Source: Actinernus sp. WN-2022
Taxonomy: Eukaryota > Cnidaria > Anthozoa > Actiniaria > Actinernidae
Direction of reading: 5' to 3'
Assembly: GCA_030867875.1 (NCBI GenBank)
Contig: JAOWCC010000577.1
Coordinates: 73,155,012-73,219,011, forward strand
DNA: 64,000 nt
Below the pieces are notes generated by a model, which was not told where the DNA came from, did not search any database, and worked only from the letters and a program-made list of their open reading frames with translations. The position numbers and the translations under genes were made by a program. Of this stretch, positions 55,337 to 64,000 are shown one piece after another; positions within the stretch are counted from its first letter, which is position 1, and the number at the start of each line of letters is the position of its first letter.

Positions 55337-57180
55337 AGTCAAGTCAAGTCAAGTCAAACTTTATTTAGACACGGTGATCTATCAGGTTAACTATACAAAA
55401 ATACTAAAAGATATAAAATACCACAATTAAAAAAATATTCTAGCGCTAATTATAATGTTTAAAACTACTGATATGTACATGTATGAAATATACAATAATA
55501 AAACGAAAAATCCCTGTTTTACAAAGATGCCGTGTTTGTTGTGAAATTGAAACCTCGTATTTGAGCCTTGAAATTTATCAGCGATGGCGCTTGTCTTATT
55601 TGCACAGGTAAGTTATTCCACAAAGCTGCTCCGCTGTAACTAAAGCTCTTTTTGCCATAGTTGGTATGAGGCAGTGGAAGTATCAGCTTATTTTCCGAAT
55701 TCCTTAGGTTATACTTTGAGTTGTTATTCCAATGGAATTTTGTGGTAAGGTAATCCGGAGTTTCGTTGTGCAAAGTTTTATAAACCATAATTGATTTAGC
55801 AATTTCCCGCTGATGGCTTAACCTTTCCCAATTGAGGGTTTGGAAAAGTTCGTCCGCGTGGCTATCATAAGTGGCAAAGGTTATGATACGCGCAGCGCGA
55901 TTTTGTAGTTTTTGAAGTTTTTCTGAAAGGCCTTTACTGCAATTTCCCCAGACAACATTGCAATAATCGAAGTGAGGTTGGATCAGGCCTTGAAATACAG
56001 TGAGTAGCGTTTCACGTGGGACGAAACTGCGAAAGCGCTTAATTGCACTAATACCCGAAGCAATTTTCTGAGAAATCATTTTAATGTGACTTTCCCAGTT
56101 CAGATTCTGATCTATGACAACCCCAAGAGACTTGGTAGATGACACCTGTTGGATAGGGACACCATCAATGTCAAAACTGGGATCTTCATTCAAATGCACT
56201 AACCGCTGTCGAGAGCCAATAAGGAGAAATTCAGTTTTTGTCATGTTCAATGTCAACTTATTGGCTGCTAACCAGACGTTGATTCTATTTAGATCCTCAT
56301 TAATGTGTTCGTTGATGATGTTCATGTCACTACCGGCAAAAGTTAAACTGGTGTCATCTGCGTACATCCTTGGTTCAGAATGTAATAAACAGTTGGGTAG
56401 GTCGTTTATATAGAGCAAAAACAATAACGGTCCCAGTATGGTCCCTTGTGGAACGCCACTCCTTACAACTGTTTGAGATGACTTATGGCCATTGATTTGG
56501 CACGTTTGAGTGCGATCTAATAGATAAGAGCTAAACCACTGCAATGTTGAGCCGTGAATACCGTAGTGACCTAGCTTGGATAAGAGGATGTTTAGGTCTA
56601 CGGTATCGAAAGCTTTTTTTAAATCCAGGAAGACAACAGCGTTTACGCAGCCGCGATCAATATTCAAAGACCAAGTATCCGTGGCTTCCAATAGGGCAGT
56701 GACAGTTGAGTGCAATGAGCGGAAACCTGACTGATTGGATGAGAGTAATTTATTATCAATAAGATAATTATATAACTGATTGTAAATTATACGTTCGAAA
56801 ACTTTCGCAATCGCAGGAATTATTGAAATGGGGCGATAATTAGTTGGTTCTGTCCGCTTGCCTGCGTTCTTGTACAAAGGGGTTATTCTGGCATTCTTCC
56901 AATCCTCCGGAAATATGCCAGTAACTATTGATCGATTAAATATACAAGTCAAAGACTCGGAAATCAAGTCCGGACATTCTCTCAAAAGTTTTGCTGAAAT
57001 ATTATCCAGTCCGGTTGCCTTGGATTTACAAAGTTTAGAAAGTACCGCAAATACTTGAGACATTGTTGTTTCCTTAAAGCAAAAGCGATTATCAGTTTGT
57101 GTAAGATATTCTTCATGCGAGACATCTACGTTCTTAATGCTTTTTGCGAGTTCAGGTCCTATTTCTGCAAAATAAGTACA
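55337..57180 (-). mobile_element. 5'-truncated LINE with nearly intact reverse transcriptase (CR1/jockey-like)
   Basis: Open from ~57180 to 55519; the Met at 57063 is internal, since YFAEIGPELAKSIKNVDVSH is read upstream in frame. The RT blocks are complete: KATGLDNISAKLLRECPDLI, NYRPISIIPAIAKVFERIIY, NQSGFRSLHSTVTALLEATD, VFLDLKKAFDTVDLNILLSK, VPQGTILGPLLFLLYINDLP, MYADDTSLTF, and a C-terminal WNNLPVQIRQAPSLINFKAQ. The catalytic Asps (AFDTV, YADD) are present and I see no internal stop, so this is a young copy. The N-terminal apurinic endonuclease and ORF1 are missing through 5' truncation. The 3' end carries an AATAAAG-type signal (complement) and a (TTGAC)n tail at 55337-55358. It lies in the intron between exons A and B. 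Confidence 0.93.
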
Positions 57181-57495
57181 GTGGGCGACAATTTATTGTA
57201 AAAACGGCTAGAATTCGTCCATATTCTCCAACTGGCAATAAAATAGGTTATTAGTTGGCTAAGCAGCTAATACGGCTGTGTATTTTTACGAGTCATTTGA
57301 ATTTTGGACAGCGTTTAGGCGAGACTGTTCTGACCGAGTTAAACTTCAGACATCGGAGTAAACCCGGTGTACGGCAGTTGTTGTTGTTTTTCGGAGCCAA
57401 TTCGTCTAAATATGAAATGTTTGTATACGGTTCGTACAAGCGTACAGATTTAAAAAAAACTCCCCTAGACCACAGCGCATGAATCCGACTCCCAC

Positions 57496-58080
57496 CTACA
57501 ATGTGAGACGCGAGCATTGCAAAGCTTTCATCTTCAAACATGGCCTTCCCTTGAATGTCGGGGGCCCGGGGGGGGGGGGGGGGACTCCCATATAAAAGGG
57601 GTAGGGATGCTCGTCGGACATTTTCGATTTCACCCCTAATAGGTACTAAAATGGGCGTGGCTCAAGCTTATTTTCACCCCTAAAAGATAATAAGTGGTGA
57701 CTCCCATATAAAAGGGGTGGGGATGCTCGTCGGACATTTTCGATATCACCCCTAATAGGTACTAAAATGGGCGTGGCTCAAGCTTATTTTCACCCCTAAA
57801 AGATAATAAAAATGTAAATTGATAACAGCTTTTTAGTTCAATTGACACCCGACCCCCGTTGAAAGGTACCGCTTTACATAGAAATGTCTGTGTTTGATGG
57901 TGGATACCCTAAGTGGTACCAAACTCCTGATTTTGACCCCTAAAAAGGTACGACGAGCATCCATGTACCCCTCACATAAGGGAGTCCCCCCCCCACCCCC
58001 CGGGGCCCCCGAAGGTCTTTGAATTCCAAGGGAACTCTTGGTGCCTTTACTTGACTGCTTGGGAGGCCAACTACCGGGAC
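57496..58080 (-). pseudogene. Exon A of the split host-type gene, interrupted by a 451-bp element
   Basis: The acceptor GGCTTCAG precedes 58080. VPVVGLPSSQVKAPRVPLEF KD is read to 58011, and after removal of the element at 57560-58010 with one duplicate the frame goes on as IQGKAMFEDESFAMLASHIV to the donor GTAG|GTGGGA (57496). The joined exon is 127 nt, phase 1 out, and splices in frame to exon B. With the element present the exon cannot be translated through. No domain recognised. Exons upstream of 58080 were not found. Confidence 0.6.
57560..58010. mobile_element. 451-bp GC-ended element in a coding exon, 7-bp TSD (6/7)
   Basis: GGGGGCCCGGGG...ACTCCC at the left and GGGAGTCC...CCCCGGGGCCCCC at the right. 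Flanks are GAATGTC (57553-57559) and GAAGGTC (58011-58017). It holds a ~115-bp tandem duplication (ACTCCCATATAAAAGGGGT at 57584 and 57701) and a run of at least 16 G. No ORF. Confidence 0.8.
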
Positions 58081-58130
58081 CTGAAGCCACAGAACACACC
58101 GCCGTGTATTGATAGTTACCTAATTACTAT

Positions 58131-58320
58131 TACATACATACATACATCATCTTTATTTATACACGGTTTCTCATCATACATATGCTCTTCCTGAGAGCCG
58201 TGTCTATAACTACAAAATTCATAAAAATACAAAATCCTGACAGACCAATTTCTAGCCCAATAAAAATGGAGGACCTTCAAACAAGAGGTATACATTTGAC
58301 GGCCCGCAAACGTTAGGTGT
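58131..58320 (-). mobile_element. LINE 3' end remnant (minus strand)
   Basis: The (CATA)n tract followed by TCATCTTTATTTATACACGG mirrors the tail of the 55337-57180 LINE (CAAACTTTATTTAGACACGG). Only the 3' untranslated tail is recognisable. Confidence 0.55.
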
Positions 58321-59035
58321 ACATCAAGTGCGATTGTCATACTCTAGACATATTATATACGCGAAGTTTACGTACTAGAATATCCCGGCAGGATTTATAT
58401 GCGAGGTGTTTTTACGTGTTCAATACGAATATCTCAGTTGGACATGGCACATGTTATAAGCTATGGGTCAGTGCAATTAGATATATATTTATGCCGATGA
58501 AGGAGACTATAGGGAATTTTAACCCCGGTTAAGTAAACAACCGAGGCGGAACTGGTTATAGCGTCAAGTGAATTGCAATTGCAAATAGCGCTTAATATGC
58601 AAATTGTAGGTCCTTGGGGAAAGCGCAAGACGCTAATTACGAATGCCCAATATAAATACATTAATAATATTAGATTATATAAACAACTGGTTAGATTATT
58701 AATCATAATTAGATCATGATTATTAGATTAACCAGTAGTTACAATATAAAGCGCTGACACAATCTTGTTTACATAAGAATTAACAGGAGCGTATCCAGGT
58801 TGTTCAAATTTGGAGGCCCAAACGCTTCTTGTGGTCCAGAGGCATGTTCCCCCGGGAAATGTTTAGATGTAGACTTTTGCAAATGCCTTCTGCTTGTCAA
58901 TTCGTGTCTTTTGACAGCTCCTCAAACCCTGTAAAATGTGTATGCCCGCCGGGCCTATACGCAATATATACCACCGCATGAAAGTAATAAGCACCGGGTG
59001 GTTATGGAAAGGGGGATCAGCTATGCACGGATTAC
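58321..59035. other. Unassigned; short inverted repeat near 58665-58735
   Basis: AACTGGTTAGATTATTAATC and GATTATTAGATTAACCAGT face each other. No gene seen; this is the 3' flank of the GPCR gene. Confidence 0.5.
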
Positions 59036-60049
59036 CTACAGGGGGGACGAAACATGGGATTCTACGGTCTCCACCGATCTCGACATACTTCGCAGTTTAG
59101 CGATCGTGAAGCACTTACAAGTCACAATCTTTTTGAATGCCTTTCTAAAATTCTTCAACCTCCATCCGTAAACCAATGGATTCATACTGGAGTTAGCCAC
59201 CACGAACACCAACTGCATGTCACGCATGACATGAATCAACACACAGCTACAGTGTGTACAGAGGTTCATGATGTATATCATAACACACGAAGGCAGGTAG
59301 CAGCCTATAAACAAGCCTAACATGATCAAGAAGGTCTTTGTGACCTTTTTCTCCCATTTGATGGCTCGTTTTTTAGCTTGGTTTTCTTCCGTGTTATTAT
59401 CCCCGATCTGATCCCATTGTTGAACTTGGTCACGGAAATTTTGAAATATCTTTAGGTAGGTAAAAATCAGAACTCCAAACGTGAATGCAACAGCGGTGTT
59501 TGCAAACACGAAGGTATACCCTATGTAACCGACTTTAAGGTAGATTAACGGGAAGGTTAAAGAGAAGACCCAGATGGAGATTGAAGCGATGATGAGTCGA
59601 TAAGGGCTCAACTTTGTACGATATTCCAGTGGTGCTGTTATGGCCAGGTATCGATCAATTGCCAAGGCGGCCAGGCTGAGTAACGAAGCTGTACACGATA
59701 TGAAAAAGCTCATGTGAAGACTAACTTCAGTGCTTTTATTGTATTGAAGGGCCAAGCCTTCTCGTAGATGACGCGCTATTGACAAAGGTCCCACAATACA
59801 GCCTACGAAGAGATCCGCAAACGCCAAATTCGTGACAAAGAAGTTGAACGGAGTCCTTAAGTTTCTGTTAGGGTCGATAAGGACAGCTAGGATCACCAAT
59901 AAGTTCCCTGGAATTGTAATTATTGTGATGAGAACCGAAACAGAAGCTGTTGTATAGGAGAGCTGAGTTGGTGCTGTAACGTTACTACAGTTATTCTCTC
60001 CGAACATCGCTGCTTTAACTTTCGATCGTCGGCAGATGGAATATTTCAA
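59036..60049 (-). CDS. Rhodopsin-family (class A) G-protein-coupled receptor
   Basis: A single-exon 337-codon ORF with a complete seven-helix layout. A short N-terminus has possible glycosylation sites (NNCSNVT). TM1 is ITIPGNLLVILAVLI, TM2 NLAFADLFVGCIVG (LAFAD), TM3 ends AALAIDRYLAI (DRY), TM4 ISIWVFSLTFPLIYL, TM5 FVFANTAVAFTFGVLIFTYL. A charged third loop (KKRAIKWEKKVTK) precedes TM6 LIMLGLFIGCYLPSCVMIY, and TM7 ends NSSMNPLVYGW (NPxxY). Helix 8 is RLKNFRKAFKKI, with Cys (TCKCF) for palmitoylation. TM6 has CYLP in place of CWxP. The ligand is not predictable: cnidarians have large intronless families of such amine-, melanocortin- or adenosine-receptor-like GPCRs. A second start at Met15 (MFGENNCS) is possible, as residues 1-14 are basic. 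It acts in the plasma membrane. Confidence 0.95.
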   Translation of the reverse strand: MKYSICRRSKVKAAMFGENNCSNVTAPTQLSYTTASVSVLITIITIPGNLLVILAVLIDPNRNLRTPFNFFVTNLAFADLFVGCIVGPLSIARHLREGLALQYNKSTEVSLHMSFFISCTASLLSLAALAIDRYLAITAPLEYRTKLSPYRLIIASISIWVFSLTFPLIYLKVGYIGYTFVFANTAVAFTFGVLIFTYLKIFQNFRDQVQQWDQIGDNNTEENQAKKRAIKWEKKVTKTFLIMLGLFIGCYLPSCVMIYIMNLCTHCSCVLIHVMRDMQLVFVVANSSMNPLVYGWRLKNFRKAFKKIVTCKCFTIAKLRSMSRSVETVESHVSSPL

Positions 60050-60099
60050 ATTTGGTCACACTGGTCTTGCCTTTGAAGTCTTGTTTTTTTCCCGCTTTA

Positions 60100-61240
60100 G
60101 ACAGAGTAATCCCTGTTTAGAATAGAGATACTACTTCGTCCTATTTTGATGTATAATTGTGAAATATGGGGCGCATACTCAAAACGTAATAGTTCTTTTT
60201 CACAATTCAAAGAGAAGATGTTCCATTCCGATTTATTATGCGAAAAACTAAATTCCAAAATGTATAAAATGTTATTAGGGGTTAATTCGAAGTCTACCAA
60301 TTCAGCTGTAAGATCTGAACTTGGCACTCTCCCTATGCATATTCCGATATATAATACGTTACTTAAATACTTATTTCATTTACTTGAACATAATGATAAT
60401 CCTTTTTTGGCTAGAGCCTTAGCATTATCTTGTAATTTGAATAAGATGGGAGCTATATCATGGTTTACTATAGTATCATATTTACTAAAATTAGGGGATA
60501 TCAAACCTAATAATCTTACTATTTTGTCAGGATTAAATCATAAATCAATCATTGGGATAGTGACGGAAAAATTAAAACAGGTATATATAGAAAGATGGAA
60601 TGCAGAGAGAAATGAAATAATAAAGGGAGATAAAGGATCAAAATTGGAGTTGTTTTTAACAGTTAAGCGAGATCACGGTTTCGAGAGTTATTTAAATAAA
60701 GTTCATGATTTCAAAACCCGTAGAGCTGTATCCAAATTAAGACTATCAGCTCACAAGTTCCCAATTGAACGAGGTCGCTACAAACAAATTCAAAGGGATC
60801 AAAGAGTTTGTACCATCTGTCCCTCAAATGAGATTGGTAATGAATTTCATTACCTTTTTCAGTGTGGACATCGTAGGATGATAGAAGCTCGTTCTCTATT
60901 TATAGAAAAGTTATATATTACAAATCCATCATTCTCCTCGTTTGATCCTACTAGTCTATTTTATTACATTATTTCCATGAAAGACGAAAATATTTTTAAA
61001 GTTAGTAGTGTGTATATAAAACAAATCATGGATCTATACGACGAAATTTTAACTTAATACTTATACATCTTCATTTACATCGTATGTATGTATGTATAGA
61101 TAGATATATTTATATATATATTTTTTCTCGCTTGTTACGGTTTTTCTTGTTTTCTTTAAGTCTATTTCAATTATTGGATTTACACTGATGTACATAAATT
61201 GTATCAAAGTGCCAATAAAACATATTGTATTGTATTGATA
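60100..61240 (+). pseudogene. LINE ORF2 C-terminal region, 5'-truncated
   Basis: A 303-codon frame from 60146 begins inside the post-RT region: MMYNCEIWGAYSKRNSSFSQ, KMYKMLLGVNSKSTNSAVRS, ELGTLPM. It continues to AVSKLRLSAHKFPIERGRYK and RVCTICPSNEIGNEFHYLFQ-CG, a CxxC...HxxxxC zinc-binding tail found in many LINE ORF2 proteins. The reading frame ends at 61057. The 3' untranslated part has (GTAT)n and (TA)n runs and an end of AATAAAACATATTGTATTGT, so the tail is a TATTG repeat. There is no RT domain, so it is a 5'-truncated insertion, only ~50 bp from the GPCR start. Confidence 0.85.
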
Positions 61241-63240
61241 ATAAACAGAATAAGAATCCCAGCAGATGAGGCCAATTAAGCCATCGCTGTTAGAGGTTTT
61301 TTATAAACCTACGACACTATGTCTCTTAAAATGATAGCTTAATAAATTCAGTGAACTTTACTGATTTCTGGTAGAGGTATGTTACTTAGGCCGTATAGCC
61401 CTCCCCTAATTCTTGCCTCGAGCAACTCTAAATCTCCAAGAGAATGATGGAGCGAACATTTGTCGTTTTCTTTTTCCTCGGTTTCTCGAGTCTAGAATCA
61501 TTCTATATAAATGTGAAAGTAAACTTCAGAAGCTTGTTAACTGATATAAACTATATAACCGATTCTATCTTCGACAACGTTTGAATTTTAGTCTCATTGA
61601 ATCAACGGATATTGGCATTCAATTCAATTCATAAAATTAGTACTGTTACCTTACAATGTATTCGCAAGGACACTGTAGAAATTAGACATCAATAAATTGT
61701 CCATTACTTCCTTGTCCATAGTATTGACTTCGTATCCATTTATGGCGTGACCCTAGAATCAGCATCATTGTTGTCGGTATTCTCTGAAACGGAACACTGC
61801 ATAAATAATAAAAAACAGACCACTTCAAGGTCTGGTGCATGCCTTAGATGCTAAGGTGTCAACCATCTAACTTCTTAGGGGAGGGGTGGGTGTGCATGTA
61901 AGTTATTTGGTCACCTCTCGAATGGTACGAGTTTTTTTTCAGATAACATACCCCTTTTTTCTTGCACAAAGCTTTATGCACGATAGTTATTTTCGTTTGT
62001 GTTCCTTTGTAAGATATTTTGTTTGCAGGATAAACATTGATACAGCTGATATCTGGAAACCAGACAATTCGAAGTTAAATTTTGCTCAGCAGAGCAGATT
62101 TAGTTCAAAATTCTATTGTTCAAGTCGATTCTGTCCCCCTCATAAACAAGCCGTGACGTCATAATGATATAGGGTAATTGCAATTGTATAACCTTTTAAA
62201 CTAACATACTACAAAACATACTACTGCCCTTAGAGAAAGTGCGAAGGAGAGCCTCCAGACTCTCAGAAAAAAGGGGAAATGAGCTAGGAGGAACAATGCA
62301 TGTTTTAAATCTTGAAAAACGTAGACTATATCTCTCCGTTAATTGAATATGCTATAAGACAGTCTTTTATATCAACAAACTAGATTTTACTGATTTTATT
62401 TTGAACTGACACCAAAGCGCACTAAAGCAAACCACATATATAAGCTACGCGTTAAAATGTAACTGTTACAAATACCCATTTTTTGGTAGAACTATCAGCG
62501 AGTGGATCGAGCAAGAATTAAATCTTTTTTGAATACCTAACATATACTTCAGCCTTTGTTAGCACTTAACTATTATATTATATATCTTCTCTATTTAGCC
62601 TTGTATTATTGTTTTACGTACCATGGTTGTTTTTGTCAGTTATTTAATTTTTGCTAGGGAATCTTTCATAGGGCTAAGTAACCTCTTGGTATCCTTCAGA
62701 GTTTTTCTTTACTTTTTTTCCGGTATCAGTTCTACGTAATTAATTAGTTCATATATCATTGTTGATTTTGAATCCGTATCCGTATTTTTGAATACTTTTT
62801 TCATGCACCTTGAATAAACTGTTCATATGAAACTTATCCCATACAAGCGAAAACATTTGCTCTTGCTAGCGCCGAGGCCAGAGCGGACAGCTTATTTCCT
62901 TATTCCGCATGCGTAATGTCGTCGTTGAAAGAAATAAAGAAGCCGACTGTCAACACAGAGGTCAAACGTGACCTAAACTATGCAAATTATATAAAATTGA
63001 TCGACGAGATTTCGAATTCGTCACCAAAAATAAACTTTACGACGAGGGAGCGAGTAAAAATACATGTGGGGTGCAGTGAACAGCGTATCTATGTATGATA
63101 AGTGGATACCATTCGGTATCGGGACGATCGATCCAGCTGTTGCGGATAGAGGTTTGTGTTGAACAGGATATGTTCGAGGGAGGACTTGCAACGAGGGCAA
63201 AATATTTTACAGAAAGAAACTAGGACTGTCAGGTACGGTG
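61241..63240. other. 2 kb without a supportable gene
   Basis: AT-rich. A 60-codon plus-strand frame (62916-63098) has no recognisable domain. CCAAT- or TATA-like words are too frequent to mean anything. The last part may be distal promoter sequence of the integrase-like gene. Confidence 0.45.
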
Positions 63241-63250
63241 GCCCACAAGT

Positions 63251-63380
63251 GCCACGGCACAATCACCAAAGCCACGGCACAATCACCAAAGCCACGGCAC
63301 AATCACCAAAGCCACGGCACAATCACCAAAGCCACGGCACAATCACCAATCCGACGGCACAATCACCAAAGTCACGGCAA
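63251..63380. repeat. 20-bp minisatellite, six and a half units
   Basis: The unit GCCACGGCACAATCACCAAA starts at 63251, 63271, 63291, 63311 and 63331. A variant (CCGACGGCAC...) is at 63351 and a partial unit (GTCACGGCAA) at 63371. Confidence 0.95.
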
Positions 63381-63395
63381 AACCGCGAGAAAGGC

Positions 63396-63455
63396 TACGG
63401 CGGAAGTGGAAATACACGGCGGAAGTGGAAATACACGGCGGAAGTTACAACATTC
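63396..63455. repeat. ~19-bp repeat (CACGGCGGAAGTGGAAATA)
   Basis: About three copies directly after the 20-bp minisatellite. GCGGAAGT is an ETS-type core, repeated at 63400, 63419, 63438 and 63461, 65-125 bp before the ATG of the integrase-like gene; it could be part of a TATA-less promoter. Confidence 0.7.
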
Positions 63456-63524
63456 CGCGGCGGAAGTAAAACTACTTGGAGGGAGCCTGGTAAACGCGCG
63501 CGGGACTCGGTCTCTTCGTGTAAA

Positions 63525-64000
63525 ATGGCGGACGAAGAAACAGCGATAGAATACCTCTTTTATAGAGGATACGAATATGAGGAAATAATAGGATTGCTTT
63601 GCAAAGATTTTGGAATTGAAATGAGTTTACGTACTTTAAAAAGGCGGCTGGAAGGGATGAATTTGTCCAAAAAAAATGCTAACTACGATGTCAACACCGT
63701 TAGGCAGGCCATAGAGCAGCTTTTAGATGGACCAGATTCCTGCGTTGGCTACCGATCCATGTGGCATACACTCAAACTCGGAGGTATAATTGTACCCCGA
63801 CTTGTTGTGCAAAAGCTTATGCAAGAGCTTGACCCTGAAGGTGTAGAGTCCAGAAAAGCGCACAGGCTCCGAAGGCGGGAGTATCATTGTCTTGGTCCCA
63901 ACAGCGTATGGCATGCCGACGGGTATGATAAGCTGAAGCCATATGGATTCCCCATCCATGGGTGCATTGATGGTTTTAGTAGAAAGCTTTTGTGGTTATA
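63525..64000 (+). CDS. Integrase-core (DDE/rve-like) gene, 5' part, runs off the window
   Basis: ATG in the context AAAATGGCGG (63525); the frame is open for 158 codons to the window edge. The N-terminus MADEETAIEYLFYRGYEYEE with IIGLLCKDFGIEMSLRTLKR looks like a helix-turn-helix. Then come VGYRSMWHTLKLGGIIVPRL and the start of a retroviral-type integrase fold, WHADGYDKLKPYGFPIHGCI followed by DGFSRKLLWL, with the first catalytic Asp in HADG and a second Asp in CIDGFSRK. The same WHxDGYDKLKPYGF..HGCIDGFSR block marks a group of integrase-like proteins frequent in cnidarians and fish and related to Ginger-type transposons (from memory). Whether this is an active element or a domesticated gene depends on the missing 3' part. 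Confidence 0.85.
   Translation, partial: MADEETAIEYLFYRGYEYEEIIGLLCKDFGIEMSLRTLKRRLEGMNLSKKNANYDVNTVRQAIEQLLDGPDSCVGYRSMWHTLKLGGIIVPRLVVQKLMQELDPEGVESRKAHRLRRREYHCLGPNSVWHADGYDKLKPYGFPIHGCIDGFSRKLLWL

Noticed and set aside
63250..63380. CRISPR-like array
   Set aside because: Units are directly adjacent with no unique spacers; a simple minisatellite in animal DNA.
63238..63549. 103-codon ORF rich in HNHQSHG repeats
   Set aside because: Comes from a 20-bp minisatellite and overlaps the integrase-like start in another frame.

Overview
This window looks like animal, most probably cnidarian (stony-coral-like), nuclear DNA. It is AT-rich, its coding sequence is sparse and split by GT-AG introns, and it holds one rhodopsin-class GPCR. 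Most of it is a dense mosaic of inverted-repeat DNA transposons, LINEs, a Penelope-like element and a tRNA-derived SINE. Short palindromic ACATGT-type repeats, which I associate with coral genomes, are frequent from 36 to 47 kb. There is no bacterial-style operon, rRNA cluster or CRISPR array.

Layout. 1-2.6 kb: decayed LTR-retrotransposon Gag/zinc knuckle/protease on the minus strand, running off the left edge. 2.5-4.4 kb: a GAAGACC-containing satellite split by a 1 kb inverted-repeat element. 4.6-5.9 kb: a 36-bp minisatellite and a broken tyrosine recombinase. 9.0-18.7 kb: a ~126-bp satellite whose units carry TGACGTCA and CACGTG, opened by several inverted-repeat elements with 3-bp TTA/TAA duplications; one of these contains a Penelope reverse transcriptase with a SINE inside it. 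19.7-21.8 kb: two inverted copies of an element with 8-bp duplications, one holding a further TTA-flanked element. 22.7-28.3 kb: MITEs and a 1.5 kb palindrome.

32.6-58.1 kb, minus strand: I can join eight phase-compatible exons into one host-type gene of unknown function. It has a 451-bp transposon in its first visible exon and an apparent 1-nt deletion in another, so it is probably a pseudogene. Inside its largest intron lies the most interesting object, a ~12.3 kb candidate autonomous DNA transposon (42449-54738). It has 65-bp terminal inverted repeats (63/65 identical), a 7-bp target duplication (GCCATCC) and a three-exon gene for a ~1,016-residue protein with Cys-rich, RNase H-like (DDE/DDD-type) and C2H2-like regions. 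Its left end and its gene are themselves broken by several younger insertions, most of whose empty sites can be read from the window.

55.3-57.2 kb is a LINE reverse transcriptase on the minus strand. 59.0-60.0 kb is the intact single-exon GPCR. 60.1-61.2 kb is a LINE 3' end. At the right edge, 20-bp and ~19-bp minisatellites precede the 5' part of an integrase-core gene that runs out of the window. Only the GPCR and the integrase-like gene look intact in what can be seen; almost everything else is mobile DNA in layers, and the nesting gives a relative insertion order.
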